Positions 26,863 through 39,687 of a stretch of 64,000 bases of DNA are shown here, piece after piece. The notes below the pieces were generated by a model. That model was not told where the DNA came from. It saw only the letters and a list, made by a program, of their open reading frames with translations, and made no database searches. The stretch is taken from NCBI GenBank assembly GCA_028023455.1, contig JAQFVV010006335.1, positions 750,741 to 814,740 of the forward strand. Direction: 5' to 3'. The DNA is from Epiperipatus broadwayi (Eukaryota; Onychophora; Udeonychophora; Euonychophora; Peripatidae). A program made the translations under genes and the position numbers. The stretch's first letter is position 1. Each line of letters opens with the position of its first letter.

Positions 26863-28349
26863 AGTATTTTCGCCATGCTGTACTAGGCCAACTTAAAGAT
26901 GAGTCCTGGAGCCAAATCGTCCCGCAAAATTATGTCACGAGAGCTTAAGAAGAACTGAATCCTATCATTTCCTCCTGCCTCCTCAAGAAAATAGAAACCT
27001 AAAGTCTACACTGGAGTTCTTCCAAGGAATGAACTATTTATACCATGCTGGAAGATATCAGCCAATTTTAAATTTATACCTCGAGGTAACATGTTTCTTT
27101 TATTCTTTCCAGGGTAAAATTTTAAATCTCAGTTTAATATTAAAAGTAACATATTTTATTATATTGTTTCTTTATTAAATTTAAAATATTTAGAGTATGT
27201 ATTTTGGATGTTATCATGGTATTTATAGTATGCCTTGGAATCTTAGTTTTAAGATTCCAAGTTTGTTTTCCACTTTATGTATCTGAGAGTGTATTGTGAG
27301 ATTGTATTTTATATGCTTAATATGTCTCTTTTTATTTTACTAACTTTTACTAAATGCTTTGGCAATCTTTCCTAAATTCAATTTTGCTCACCTTTCCCTC
27401 TTATATTGTTATGAAATTAATTGTAAATACATTTAGTTTGCATTTCTTGCAAACCGTAAAACTTTTGGCTGGTGGTTTGTTGTGTTTTGTTATTCTAGTT
27501 TTCTGTAGTTGGAGATTTTGTGTCATTTTCAGATTACATAAGATCGTAATCATATTTTTTTTGTTTTGTATGTGAAATCAACCATGAATTGCTTTAAACA
27601 TGGTATATCATGAGCTGTTCTTTCGGCAAATGATGTCATTGGTCTCGATGCCTTATTCTGGGCCAACAAATGCTCGCTGGTGTGGTTTCATTGATTTCCT
27701 AGAAGACTATATTGTTTTTTATATCTCTGAATTAGAAAACTAGAAATGTTGTTCTTTTATAAATCACCAACAGAAAGATACTATTAATTGATTTTTTTTT
27801 AAATTGTAGGTGAGAGAATGAGCCTTTCAGCCAAAGTATTTAAGTTTTTTAATTCAGAACTCATATACACTCTCTGATAAATATTCTTATAAAAACCTAG
27901 GTCAAACTTTAATATTTTTTTTTGCTAGATTTATTTGATAATTTATTTTTTTGCTTTAAAGTTATTTGTCAGAGCGTGTACTGAGAATTTAGTTTGTGAA
28001 GTTATTTGTAATTCTAATTATTTTACTTTTTTGATAAATGCTTGGGCAGACATAAATAGTTTTCTAATTGATTACCTGTCTCCTATTGAAACTTTTAATT
28101 ATTATACTCAGCTTATTTGTGACCAGTCATTTGATTGGCGACTCACCCGTATTATATGTCTGTTTTCCTTAAATCAGAGATTTAATGTTTTATCAATTTT
28201 AAATAATTTACACTGGAGTATTTTCTAAGTTTTCTATTTCTTTAAATTTGAGATTTAAGTTTTCTCCCATTTCATAAACCATACTCTGATATATTCATTT
28301 ACCATGTTTGTGTTCTTGCATTGTAATCAACTGTGCTAGTCTTTAATGT
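26863..28349. other. Spacer with LTR-related fragments
   Basis: About 27590-27730 (GGCCAACAAATGCTCGC, TGGTTTCATTGATTTCC) matches 32430-32475 (GGCTGAGAAATGCTCGC, TTGGTTTCATTGATTTAG), so pieces of the LTR-like repeat below occur here too. A less AT-rich patch at 26875-27070 has no assignable product. The open frames at 27354-27575 and 27935-28228 are not supported as genes. Confidence 0.45.
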
Positions 28350-28880
28350 GATTAGCCATGAAACTGTTCTGTGGACAATATTACATCATTAGTCTAAGCT
28401 AGACACTGTTTTCATCGATTGCTGCAAGAAACTTGCATTTCATTTTCATTTTAGAACTTTTGAATAAGTAAACCAGAGTTCCTTAGGTGAGTTGTCACCT
28501 GAAGGAAAATCCTTCCCTCTTTTTTAATTCTTTATTAGAAAATAAGTCTGTCTGCCAGAGTGCTGATGTTTAATTTCTGTTAGTACACGTCTGATAGAAC
28601 TGCATTTATTGTGTATAAATCTCTGTGAGTAAAAATTTTATATTACTCTTAATAAAACTTTAAAATTATTTAAACTTAATTTTGCTGATATTTGTCTTAG
28701 TGCTTTTATTTCTCAATTGTCTGAACAATATTCACGAGCTCTTGCTATCTCCCTGAGTCTAGTCGGTGCAAACCATCATCACCATCCACTTTTGATCAGG
28801 TAAACAAATTTTCCAGATATGCCGTGATCTGGTGGCACCCTATATGATCAAGGGTAGATGGAGTGACCATAACTATATAT
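28350..28880 (+). repeat. LTR-like repeat with terminal hairpin, copy a
   Basis: Aligns with 32373-32895 over phrases such as TTTGTCTTAGTGCTTTT, CTCAATTGTCTGAACAATAT and GTGCAAACCATCATC. It holds an AATAAA (about 28651) and ends with the hairpin CCAGAT-loop-ATCTGG (28813-28832), then TGGCACCC, then GTGACCATAAC and (TA)n. By its order (poly-A signal, hairpin, CCAT-A-AC end) I infer the 3' half of an LTR. No TG start is certain. Confidence 0.5.
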
Positions 28881-28907
28881 ATATATATATTTATATGTTC
28901 AAAAGGT

Positions 28908-29407
28908 NNNNNNNNNNNNNNNNNNNNNNNNNNNNNNNNNNNNNNNNNNNNNNNNNNNNNNNNNNNNNNNNNNNNNNNNNNNNNNNNNNNNNNNNNNNNN
29001 NNNNNNNNNNNNNNNNNNNNNNNNNNNNNNNNNNNNNNNNNNNNNNNNNNNNNNNNNNNNNNNNNNNNNNNNNNNNNNNNNNNNNNNNNNNNNNNNNNNN
29101 NNNNNNNNNNNNNNNNNNNNNNNNNNNNNNNNNNNNNNNNNNNNNNNNNNNNNNNNNNNNNNNNNNNNNNNNNNNNNNNNNNNNNNNNNNNNNNNNNNNN
29201 NNNNNNNNNNNNNNNNNNNNNNNNNNNNNNNNNNNNNNNNNNNNNNNNNNNNNNNNNNNNNNNNNNNNNNNNNNNNNNNNNNNNNNNNNNNNNNNNNNNN
29301 NNNNNNNNNNNNNNNNNNNNNNNNNNNNNNNNNNNNNNNNNNNNNNNNNNNNNNNNNNNNNNNNNNNNNNNNNNNNNNNNNNNNNNNNNNNNNNNNNNNN
29401 NNNNNNN
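28908..29407. other. Assembly gap of 500 N
   Basis: Exactly 500 N. The sequence on both sides is nearly the same (ATATATTTATATGTTCAAAAG), so the gap sits at a satellite boundary and its true length is unknown. Confidence 0.99.
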
Positions 29408-31160
29408 ATATATTTATATGTTCAAAAGATGGCGCTTTACCAAAACCACCGAACAAGTGTAAAATTTGTTTACATAAACGAAAAAAGAGTCAGAATTAAC
29501 TACCTCTCTCATTTGCTCACCCCCAGATCAGCTGATTTCAAGCTGGTTTGCTCTCCTCAGTGAGGGATAGAGTATAGAAACTAGATCTAAACACTGACTC
29601 TCAAGTGTTTATGCAAAACGTTTCTATCAGATTGCAAGTGTGAATTTTTCAGACCGGTAAAGTCTTCAAACTCAGCCTAGCAAGCCAGATATTTATATGG
29701 GTTTGATCTCAGTTCAGTATCATTATATAATCAAAGTCTCTGCAATATATATCATTGCAAGAAAACTTTAAAGGTACATTTATGAAAAACAAAAACAAGT
29801 TACTCACGTAACCTGCTATCACTTGTTATTTATGTTCAAAAGATGGCGCTTTACCAAAACCACCGAACAAGTGTAAAATTTGTTTACATAAACGAAAAAA
29901 GAGTCAGAATTAACTACCTCTTTCATTTTCTCACCCCCAGATCAGCTGATTTCAAGCTGGTTTGCTCTCCTCAGTGAGGGATAGAGTATAGAAACTAGAT
30001 CAAAACACTGACTCTCAAGTGTTTATGCAAAACGTTTCTATCAGATTGCAAGCGTGAATTTTTCAGACCGGTAAAGTCTTCAAACTCAGCCTAGCACTTG
30101 AGAGTCAGTGTTTAGATCTAGTTTCTATACTCTATCCCTCACTGAGGAGAGCAAACCAGCTTGAAATCAGCTGATCTGGGGGTGAGCAAATGAAAGAGGT
30201 AGTTAATTCTGACTATTTTTTTGTTTATATAAACAAATTTTACACTTGTTCGGTGGTTTTGGTAAAGTGCCATCTTTTGAACATAAATAACAAGTGATAG
30301 CAGGTTACGTGAGTAACTTGTTTTTGTTTTTCATAAATGTACCTTTAAAGTTTTCTTGCAATGATATATATTGCAGAGACTTTGATTATATGGTGATACT
30401 GAACTGAGATCAGACCCATATAAATATCTGGCTTGCTAGGCTGAGTTTGAAGACTTTACCGGTCTGAAAAATTCACGCTTGCAATCTGATAGAAACGTTT
30501 TGCATAAACACTTGAGAGTCAGTGTTTAGATCTAGTTTCTATACTCTATCCCTCACTGAGGAGAGCAAACCAGCTTGAAATCAGCTGATCTGGGGGTGAG
30601 CAAATGAAAGAGGTAGTTAATTCTGACTCTTTTTTCGTTTATGTAAACAAATTTTACACTTGTTGGGTGGTTTTGGTAAAGTGCCATCTTTTGAACATAA
30701 ATAACAAGTGATAGCAGGTTACGTGAGTAACTTGTTTTTGTTTTTCATAAATGTACCTTTAAAGTTTTCTTGCAATGATATATATTGCAGAGACTTTGAT
30801 TATATGGTGATACTGAACTGAGATCAGACCCATATAAATATCTGGCTTGCTAGGTTGAATTTGAAGACTTTACCGGTCTGAAAAATTCACGCTTGCAATC
30901 TGATAGAAACGTTTTGCATAAACACTTGAGAGTCAGTGTTTAGATCTAGTTTCTATACTCTATCCCTCACTGAGGAGAGCAAACCAGCTTGAAATCAGCT
31001 GACCTGGGGGTGAGCAAATGAAAGAGGTAGTTAATTCTGACTCTTTTTTCGTTTATGTAAACAAATTTAACACTTGTTCGGTGGTTTTGGTAAAGCGCCA
31101 TCTTTTGAACATAAATAACAAGTGATAGCAGGTTACGTGAGTAACTTGTTTTTGTTTTTC
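29408..31160. repeat. 414-bp satellite array with an orientation switch
   Basis: Units repeat at exactly 414 bp: TTCAAAAGATGGCGC at 29421 and 29835 (reverse orientation), and TCATAAATGTACC-type starts at 30331, 30745 and 31159 (forward). At about 30095/30096 the array flips from reverse to forward units, with head-to-head fusion of two partial units. Copies are nearly identical, so the array is recent or homogenised. Older units lie at 5.1-5.9 kb. The unit has no open frame of note. Confidence 0.95.
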
Positions 31161-31162
31161 AT

Positions 31163-31254
31163 ATATATATATATAGCCTGAACCTAATAATCTTCAACCC
31201 AGGCACCACTAGATCTCTAGTCTAGAAATATATATATATATATATATATATATT

Positions 31255-31287
<33 letters not shown>

Positions 31288-31292
31288 ATATG
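31163..31292. repeat. (TA)n arrays around a 55-bp unique segment
   Basis: TA runs at 31163-31176 and 31210-31290 bracket a segment with AACCCAGGCACCACTAGATC. A hairpin-like TCTAGAAATATAT...ATATATTTCTA is present. Confidence 0.8.
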
Positions 31293-32372
31293 GTTAATAT
31301 GGATATTCATTACAAGTGCCTATTACTGCTGTCCCATCACGTATGGATCAGTTATTGCCAATAGATTGTAGAGAACAGAGTTTCTTTTCAAAATAGATAA
31401 TTGGCAAGCAGATAACTATAAACAAAATGCCAGACAAATCTAATAATTAACAACAATGTTTATTATTTGTGCAGTAGCAATAAAATAGAAAAAACTTACA
31501 TTTATGTTTGTTTAAATTAGTACTAGCTCAGACTTATAAGAAAATTGAGTATAACACTTTTTAATGTAGTGGTTAATCTATGACAGTTGATTAATTTTAT
31601 TATTTCGTTTATTATTTCCTTCAAATTATCTTTATTCAGTATAATAATTGAATGTTACTATAATAGAACTTTTTATGTGCTTGACAATTTCAGATATGAG
31701 AACACATGTCTCAATAACATTAAATTATAATTAAACATTGATAGACTTTATAATTAGACAAACTCTCATATGTTTATTTTACTAACAAAGCTCATATGCA
31801 GTGCAAGATTCACACCTTGGGAGGAAACATATAATGAACAATTATAAAGACCCATAAGTAACCCATGTTAAATAAAAGCTATATATATATATATGTATAT
31901 ATATATATGATAAACAAAAATGCAAGTTAAATATATATATATATTCATAGGAAGATTTACTACATTTGACCAAATGCATAATCAATAATGAACATTAATT
32001 TTATGTGGTAAATAAACACAAGTTAAAACAGATATATTTATATAAGTGAGCATGAGCAGAAACATCACCTATCAAAATTTGGTTTTGTAGAGTGGTAAAC
32101 ATAGAAATAAATAGAAGGCCAAATATCCAAATAAACTTCCCATGGTGTATAGAAGGGATCATTTTATGCAGACACAAATACAAGCAAAATAATCTGTTTT
32201 TCTTTCAGCCATGTATGACAAACAATTAGAAAAAAACTGCCAATATCTTAATTGATTCAAAACCTATATAAAATTATTATACATACATCTATGTACATAA
32301 AATAATTCATATTCTGACATATTAATCATATTTTATTTTGTTATTGGGTAGATCAATCATGTTTGCTTTAAA
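31293..32372. other. AT-rich spacer, no gene seen
   Basis: No supported coding sequence. The open frame at 32001-32183 (minus) lacks motifs. Confidence 0.5.
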
Positions 32373-32892
32373 TGTAATATAACATGCAGCTTCTATTGGC
32401 ATATGAGATTCTTGGACCCGATGCATTTTTCGGGCTGAGAAATGCTCGCCAGTGTTGGTTTCATTGATTTAGTTCAAGAACATATTGTTTTCGTATCTGT
32501 GAATGGAAACTGTTGTGGTGAATTCTCTGCTGAAAGAAATTTTTTCTCTCCCTTTCTAATTCTCTATTAGAAGATCAGTCTGTATGCCAGAGCATTGAAT
32601 TTTAGTCTTTCTGGTACATGCCTGAGCTAACCCTATTTCTTGTTTTATAAACTTTTACTTCATAATATATATCTCTCTTAAATAAAATTTTAAAATGTAT
32701 TTAAACTTAATTTGGCTGGCATTTGTCTTAGTGCTTTTGTTTCTCAATTGTCTAAACAATATTTAAGATTTCTTGTCTCTCCCTGAATCTAGTTCGTGCA
32801 AACCATCATCCTCATCTATTTGTAAATAAATTTTCCAGATACGTAGTTATCTGGTGGAGCCCTCTGTGATCAGGATGGATTGAGTGTCCATT

Positions 32893-32895
<3 letters not shown>
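32373..32895 (+). mobile_element. Possible solo LTR, 523 bp
   Basis: Starts TGTAATATAACATGC and ends GTGTCCATTACA, giving TGTAA/TTACA inverted termini in the TG...CA form of LTRs. It contains AATAAA near 32679 and a perfect 7-bp hairpin CCAGATA-CGTAGT-TATCTGG at 32835-32854 followed by TGGAGCCC. A long (TA)n follows directly. The last eight bases CCATTACA equal the end of the giant LTR at 52191. No target duplication is clear. Confidence 0.5.

Positions 32896-32980
<85 letters not shown>
32896..32980. repeat. (TA)n microsatellite
   Basis: About 80 bases of TA directly after a TTACA element end. Confidence 0.95.
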
Positions 32981-32983
<3 letters not shown>

Positions 32984-33161
32984 ATTCCAAGCTTCTATTG
33001 TTTTAGTATATTAAAAAATATTGTATTTTGAACAAGGTCACAATAGCCAGAAAACAGTGGATGAAATCTAACATCAATTTCATTATGAAAAATAGTAATA
33101 CAGGATTAGAATAGGTTATGAAAATTTATGTGATGACGTAAAAGTCAGAGTTATTTTTATA

Positions 33162-33349
<188 letters not shown>

Positions 33350-34157
33350 AAATAAATTTTTTAATAGTTAATGATATTTTACTTCAAATATAATAAGGTT
33401 TTTAAACATCATATTTTTTTATTGATAGCAAAGTGAGAGCTTTAATAAAAATAATATCTATATTTGCTAAAAGTTCAAAATGTTTGATTTAATATTTTTA
33501 AGACAAAATCCTTTAATTGACAACATTCATTTGTCTATATGTATTTTATTTATTAATAAGTTGTCTTAGACATCATTGTATTAAAATTGTGAATTATCTG
33601 TCCAAAATCAAACTTGATATGCATTGAGTGGTTTGTGTAAAAATAAATAAAGTTATGTATCTGGGTGTGTATAATTGGCCAATCCAAAAGACATTGTAAT
33701 AAACCTGGAAATAATGAAAATGCCTGATAAGTAAATTATCTTGGATATAGTGTTTTTTTTTTTATAAGGACAAATTAGTGGAGCTATTAAAATCATAAAC
33801 AAAGGTTTAATGTCACAGGGTCAGATGGATCCAGAGAGAGACAAAGAACAGTTTAGGGCTAAGTGTCATGTAAGCACTTCTTATAATATCCACAATCTAT
33901 GAGAGGTAAAACTGCTGTTGAAAAATATTTTGTAGTAAAAGTTAATAAAGAAGAGCTAATTAAATATAGGACTATTATATAAATATGCAGCTATATTTCA
34001 AATCATTAAAGAACGGTATGCATATGATTAAGACTTATTTAATTATGTAACTAAGCTCACTACCCATTAGTTCAAAATACTAACTAACTACTAATATTAT
34101 TTCTAAAATAATTAATGAGTGTATAGCTGCCTTATTTTGAGTCTGTTCCTGTATACT
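33350..34157. other. AT-rich spacer, no gene seen
   Basis: No supported features. A poly-T run lies at 33752-33761. Confidence 0.5.
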
Positions 34158-36194
34158 GTACAAAACACTCCACATTTTCTTTTGTCACGGAGAGTACCAC
34201 TAGGTTACTGTCAACCTAGAAAATTTGATTGACAGTAATAAATTTAAAGTAAAAAATAATGTTCAGACCCAAAAAGAGAAAAAGATCTTAAAAATTGTTC
34301 AGACAATTGAGTGACAGAACACTGAAATAAACATCAGTCAAAAACAAATATAATTATTAATAACTTTTAACTTTTATTAAATTCAAAAATATATTAGGCA
34401 AAAAATATATAATTTGACCCAAATTCCCCAACCTTTTTTATATGTGAGTGCAAGTGAATCTTGTGGTATATCAAACACTTTGGCAGATAATTTTTTTTTC
34501 TCACCAAAATTTAGAGAGCTTTGTATGATCTTTTATCCCATGGTTTTCCTACTCAACTTCCACTTTCCTTTAGTAGAGATTTTAATAAAGATTATCTTGG
34601 ATGGAAGACACTGAACAATGTGGAGTGATGTTTCATTAACCTGGTAAAAATATGGAGACAAAACAAAAATGTCCAATGCTCCTTAAACACTCATAAGTCC
34701 TCACATTTCTGATACAACGCCTAAGAATACATCTGTGCAAGCAAAGAGAAAATATTACAATTTTATGTAATCTGAAATATATAAAACAAAATCTCATTTA
34801 CTTCATGGAATCAAAAAAAAAAAAAAAAAAAAAAAAATACTTAATCAATAAATCACCAGCCAAAAAAATATACGGTCTGCAGGAAATGTAAACACATTAT
34901 ACTAAATTAATTTCAACTAAAATATGAAACAGGTGAGATAGAAAAACAACTATTATCTGCCAAAACTTTTAACAACAATTAATAATAAAGAAAAATGATG
35001 AGTATAAAATATTAACTCAAAATAGACTCTCTGACAAAGTGATAATTAAAATCTTAGACTAATTCTCTATACTTTATAGATTCGATGAATATAAATACAT
35101 ATAATAAAATAAAGATTTAGAAATTGATTAATAATATATAAATTTAAATGAATCAAACCTATCATACATTTTTTTTCTTGTTCTTTAAATATTAAACTTA
35201 CAGACTTAAGCCCTGGTTAAAATATAACAATGTTATGTTATGTTCATGGCTTCAATTTTTCCATCTGATTGATTCCAATGGTGTGAGCAAGGTTGAGTTC
35301 CAGACAGTTTATAATACCATGGTTTTTGATCTCCATTATTCTGGTCATGGGTACAAAGGCAAACTTCAGGATTAGTTTTGAACAAGTCAATTAGGGAATG
35401 TTCATGATGACACACTTTTGAGCTTTAGGTTTTGTCTTAGATGGATTAGCATGGCATACTTTTAATATGTTTTTTATGGTGGGTATTTTCTGCATTAAGA
35501 ATGGATGGTCACTATTTTTAGTATTAAGCATATTTATTAATTTTTGCTTTTACTTCTCAAATTATTTCTTAGCAGTTAGCAATCAGGAAGTAGTAATCTG
35601 AAATTTTCAAAAGCATCACAAATTGTAATCATCAATTAACCAATCACAATTTTTAATACAAAGTTTCTTTGGAAATCTTCAATTCATGCTAAGCAAATCT
35701 TTATATATCAGCAATTCACTATTTGTGATCTTTAGTATGCAATTTTTTATTATGTAAAAATCTTGCTTCACAAATAAAACAGAGCTTTTATATACTATTT
35801 CTATCTTCCACCAGACCTTATTTAAAACATTTAACCAGAACTATTGTTTATCTCCTGCCAGATCTTGATTAACGTTTGTACCTGGGCTATTCTTTATCTT
35901 ATGTTTTTCAAATACCACTTTTAATAAATAAGTCTCTAATATTAAAATAGATGAAAACAAAAACAAAAATGAAAAGAATTATCTTAATCAAAACTTTCTT
36001 AAATCAAAATAATTTTATGATTTCAAAATATAATCCAGTAACTGTTTATGGCATGTTTGCTTAAAAACCAAGAAAGTAAATACAAAATTTTAAATAAAAT
36101 TTTCTCTTCCCTTTTAAAATCTTAATAGATATACATATTAGTTTTGGTTTTAGAAGCGATGACTTTTGAAGCAGAGAAAGTCTTTGGTTCAATT
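34158..36194 (-). repeat. ~2-kb direct repeat, left copy (3' LTR-like)
   Basis: Aligns along its length with 37705-39687 in the same orientation, for example GGTATATCAAACA, TCTTTGTATGAT/CTTTGTATCATT and CAGCAATTCAC. On the minus strand it ends with the hairpin CTAGGTT-GACAGT-AACCTAG (34219-34200) followed by TGGTACTCTCCGTGAC. Immediately before its minus-sense start are purine-rich tracts (GGGGAGGGGATGG near 36272-36260, TTTGGGAGGTG near 36218-36208), like the polypurine tract that precedes a 3' LTR. A pure A run at 34807-34836 is private to this copy. The short open frames at 34414-34614 and 37979-38173 look alike only because the DNA is duplicated. Confidence 0.7.
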
Positions 36195-36603
36195 GGCCCA
36201 TCACACCTCCCAAAATTTTTTCTATCTACCTACAAAAAATATTCTCTTTTTTAACATTTAGCCATCCCCTCCCCACAAAAACTCTTATGAACATTTGCTC
36301 TATATTCTATCTAGTGAACTAATTTTCATGTTCACCTTGTACAATTACCAAACTCTCTTTTAAATCTGTCCTCATATCTTCCCAGCTGGTAACTTCTGTT
36401 GAGTGATTTTTTCCATTTTCTCTTCTTAATCTATTGTTGACAATAGAAGAGTTCTTTTAAGCTTTTTAAATGAGCTATATTTCTTAAATGCACATGGTTG
36501 TTACCTTCTCTGTTTAACTGTGCTGCAAGTTTTGTTTGATATTTCTTGTGTCTGAATATATTTCATTCCATAATTTGTTCTCTAGTACAATTTTTCTTAA
36601 TAT
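36195..36603 (-). other. Segment between coding relic and left repeat
   Basis: On the minus strand, short stretches in alternating frames look protein-like (AAQLNREGNNHVHLRNIAHL; STEVTSWEDMRTDLKESL), so the coding relic upstream probably continued here. The purine-rich tracts lie at its downstream end. Too broken to call as a gene. Confidence 0.4.
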
Positions 36604-37347
36604 TCAACTTAATAAATTAGGATCTCTGTTTACTTCTTGACTATTAATGTTTTCTTTCTCTTCATTGTTATCAAATATTGCAATATATTTAATTCTTTTC
36701 ATAGCAGTTGTCAGCATGATTGCAGTTGCACCCTCATTAATAAGACCAGTGTCACCAATAAATATTGCATGGACTTTGCTAGCACTATCTTTTTCATTTT
36801 TATTTTTAAATTAGAAAATCCAATATTCACATTAAAAACAGCTGTTGTTTTATTACTCAGCACTAAAAAGCTTTGTTGAAACACTATACTCATTTCTCTT
36901 TTTTTCTGGATCCCCCCATTGTTTAGTATTATTTTATCAATCTGTATGCAATCCCTGCACATCTTTTCTTTCTGTACTAATGTTATTTTCACATTATCTG
37001 TCCTAAGTTTATCTTGTTTTAAGTCATCACTAATTTCACTTACATCTCCTTTTACAACCTTAACATTTTTCTCTCCTTCCTGAATTTATTTTGTCAAATT
37101 TTTCTCTATGGCATCCTGGTTTTTCTTCACCCTTTTCATGTTTCTTGCTTTATTCCTTTCATTTTGCATTTAAACTGTTTCCATGTCACCTGCTGACTTT
37201 GTTTTATTTCACTTCTTCCGGCATCATTTTCATCATCATCTTTATCTCCATCTCTTACTTTTCCCTTTCTACTACTCGGGGATTTTCAAAAGCAATAGGG
37301 CTTTCTTCTTTGAATACTTCCCTATCATTTTTGGCACTGAATTCCAT
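36604..37347 (-). pseudogene. Frameshifted coding relic of unknown family
   Basis: Starts at an ATG at 37347 (MEFSAKNDREVFKEESPIAF) and can be followed through at least three frame changes to a TGA at 36604-36606. Pieces include KDDDENDAGRSEIKQSQQVT, KNQDAIEKNL, GDVSEISDDLKQDKLRTDN, HAIFIGDTGLINEGATAIML and FDNNEEKENINSQEVNR. The composition is charged and unlike random translation of this AT-rich DNA, which is why I call it coding. I recognise no domain; a Gag-like protein is possible from its place between two LTR-like repeats, but no zinc knuckle is visible. Confidence 0.5.
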
Positions 37348-37704
37348 TTTTGAAAACAAGATCAAACCCACAATATATCTATATTTTTCAACTTTTATTT
37401 TTTTTAATTGTTTTACTTAGAAAATCTATTACTTATTATTTATTTATTTACCAGTTTTTTTTTTTACATTCAAAATTTTTAGATATTCAAAAACAAACCA
37501 CTATTTAATTATGTATTTATTCATAATAAAAACATGAACCCATACTCCAAATTGCTCCAATCAAAATATACCCCTGTTAGTATAAACTGATCTAACACAA
37601 AATTTTGCCTCACTACCCCTGAAAACATCTTCCACTATCTGAACAAAATCGCATATGGTTTAACAGTTTGAAGCAAGTGATTGACAGTGCTAAAATCTTT
37701 CCCC
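37348..37704. other. Leader-like segment upstream of the coding relic
   Basis: Lies between the right ~2-kb repeat and the relic's start codon in minus sense. A TGGTAAACTGGGGG just inside the repeat end could be a primer-binding site, but the repeat boundary is too blurred to decide. Confidence 0.35.
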
Positions 37705-39687
37705 CAGTTTACCAGATTCTACACAATGTTCTTTATCACTGAGGGTGCCACTAGGCCACTGTCCATCTAGAAAAACTGATTTACTGTGGTAAAATTTAAA
37801 ATAATTAACATTCCAAAATAAATAGTGCCAGCAAAACTAGGGAGAGAAAGATATTTTAAACATTGTTCAGATAATTGAGAGATAGGATACAGAAGCAAAT
37901 GTCAACCAAAAACAAATACAATTATTAATAATTTTTATGTTTTATTAAATTCAAAAATATTAGTCAAAAATATATAAGTTGACCCAAATTTCCCAACCTT
38001 TGTCTGAGAGTGCATTTGAATATTGTGGTATATCAAACATTTTGGTATATAGTTTTATTTTCTCACCAAACTTTAGAGAACTTTGTATCATTTTCTTGCC
38101 AATGATGTATCTACTCAACTTCCATTTTTCTTTATTACAGTTTTTAATAAAGATGGTCTTGGATGTAGGTTAACGAACAGTGAAGAGTGATCTTTCCTTC
38201 TCTGAGTAAAAACATTGGAATAAAACAAGAATGTGCTATGCTTCTTAAACACTCATAAGAGCTTGTATTTATGATATGACCCTTAAGGTTACCTCTGTGC
38301 AAGCAAAGAGAAAAGATTATAATTTTACACAATCTAAAATAAAACAAAACAGTAATCTCATATATTACATGGCATCCAAGAAAAACAAAACTACTTAATC
38401 GATAAATCACCAGCCAAAAGATCCACGATCTGCTGAAAATACAAACACACATTAAACTAAATTCATTTCAACTAAAATATGGAACAGGTGAAATAAAAAA
38501 AAATAGTATTATCTGGAAAAGCTTTTAACAACAATTAATAATAAAGAAAAACAATGAGTATAAAATATTAACTCATAATACCCTCTCTGGCAAAGTGATA
38601 AATAAAATCCAACTAATTCTCTATACTTGATAGATTCCATAAAAATACATATAGCTATTGATTAAAAATATCTAAACTTAGATAAATATACCTATCATAT
38701 ATCTTAATTTTCTTGTTCTTTAAGTATCAACCATAGAGACCTAAGCCCTGATTAAAATATAAGAATGTTTTGTTACCATCACAGCTTCAAATTTCCCATC
38801 TTATTTATTCCTGTGGTGTAAGCAATGTTGAGTTTCAGCTAGTGTACTCTTCCATGGATTTGTTCTCTATTAGTCTGATTATGGAATATGAAGGCAATAT
38901 TCATGATCAGTTTCAAACTAGGAAATTAGGACATGTTCATGATGAGACAATTTCAAGCTCCAGGATTCATCTTATAGGGTTTGACATGGCATACTTTTAA
39001 TATGGTTTTTTAAGATGGACATTTATTTATTTATTTATTTTTATTTTTCATCTCAAGTGGTTTCTTTATTAGTTAGCAATCAGCAAGTAGTAATATGCAA
39101 TTTTTAAAAGCACTGCAAATAGTAATGAGCTATTTTCCAGTCACAAATTTTTAATACACAATTATTTTAGCAATCTTTAATTCACACCTAGCAAATCTTT
39201 ATATACCAGCAATTCACAATAAGTGATCTTTAGTATGCAATTTTCTAATATGCAAAATTCAATAATCATATATAAAACAAAGCTTTTATATACTATTTTT
39301 ACCTCCCACAGGATCTTAATTAACAACATTTAACAAGGACTATTATTTATCTCCTGCCAGATCTTGATTAAAATTTCAACCAGGGCTATTCTTTATTTAT
39401 GTTTTTACTTTTCAAATGCCACTTTTGAAAAAAGTAGAAGATAATACTCTGCTTTTAAAATAGATTAAAACCAAAACAAAAGCAATAAAATTATCTTAAT
39501 AAAAACTTTTTTAAATCAAAATTTTTCGTGATTTCAAAATATAATCAAGTATGTGTTTTATGATGTTTTATAGTGTTGTGTGGTGTTTTGTGATTTCCCT
39601 TCCCTTTTAAAATCTTTATAGATATACATTTTAGCTTTGATTTTAGAAGGGATGAATTTTAAAGTAGAAAAAGTCTCTGGTTCAATA
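37705..39687 (-). repeat. ~2-kb direct repeat, right copy (5' LTR-like)
   Basis: Partner of 34158-36194. In minus sense it begins TGTATTGAACCAGAGAC and ends with a decayed hairpin CTAGATG-GACAGT-GGCCTAG (37770-37751) followed by TGGCACCCTCAGTGA. By eye the two copies differ at roughly one base in six to eight, so the pair is old. Confidence 0.7.

Noticed and set aside
26875-27070. Less AT-rich patch as a host exon
   Set aside because: The longest open stretch is short, there is no convincing splice pair, and it may belong to an unassigned repeat.
28832-29563. Long open frames across the N run
   Set aside because: They consist almost entirely of unknown bases and have no coding evidence.
34414-34614. 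Two similar ~65-residue frames (also 37979-38173)
   Set aside because: The similarity follows from the 2-kb DNA duplication; there is no frame-specific conservation or recognisable motif.
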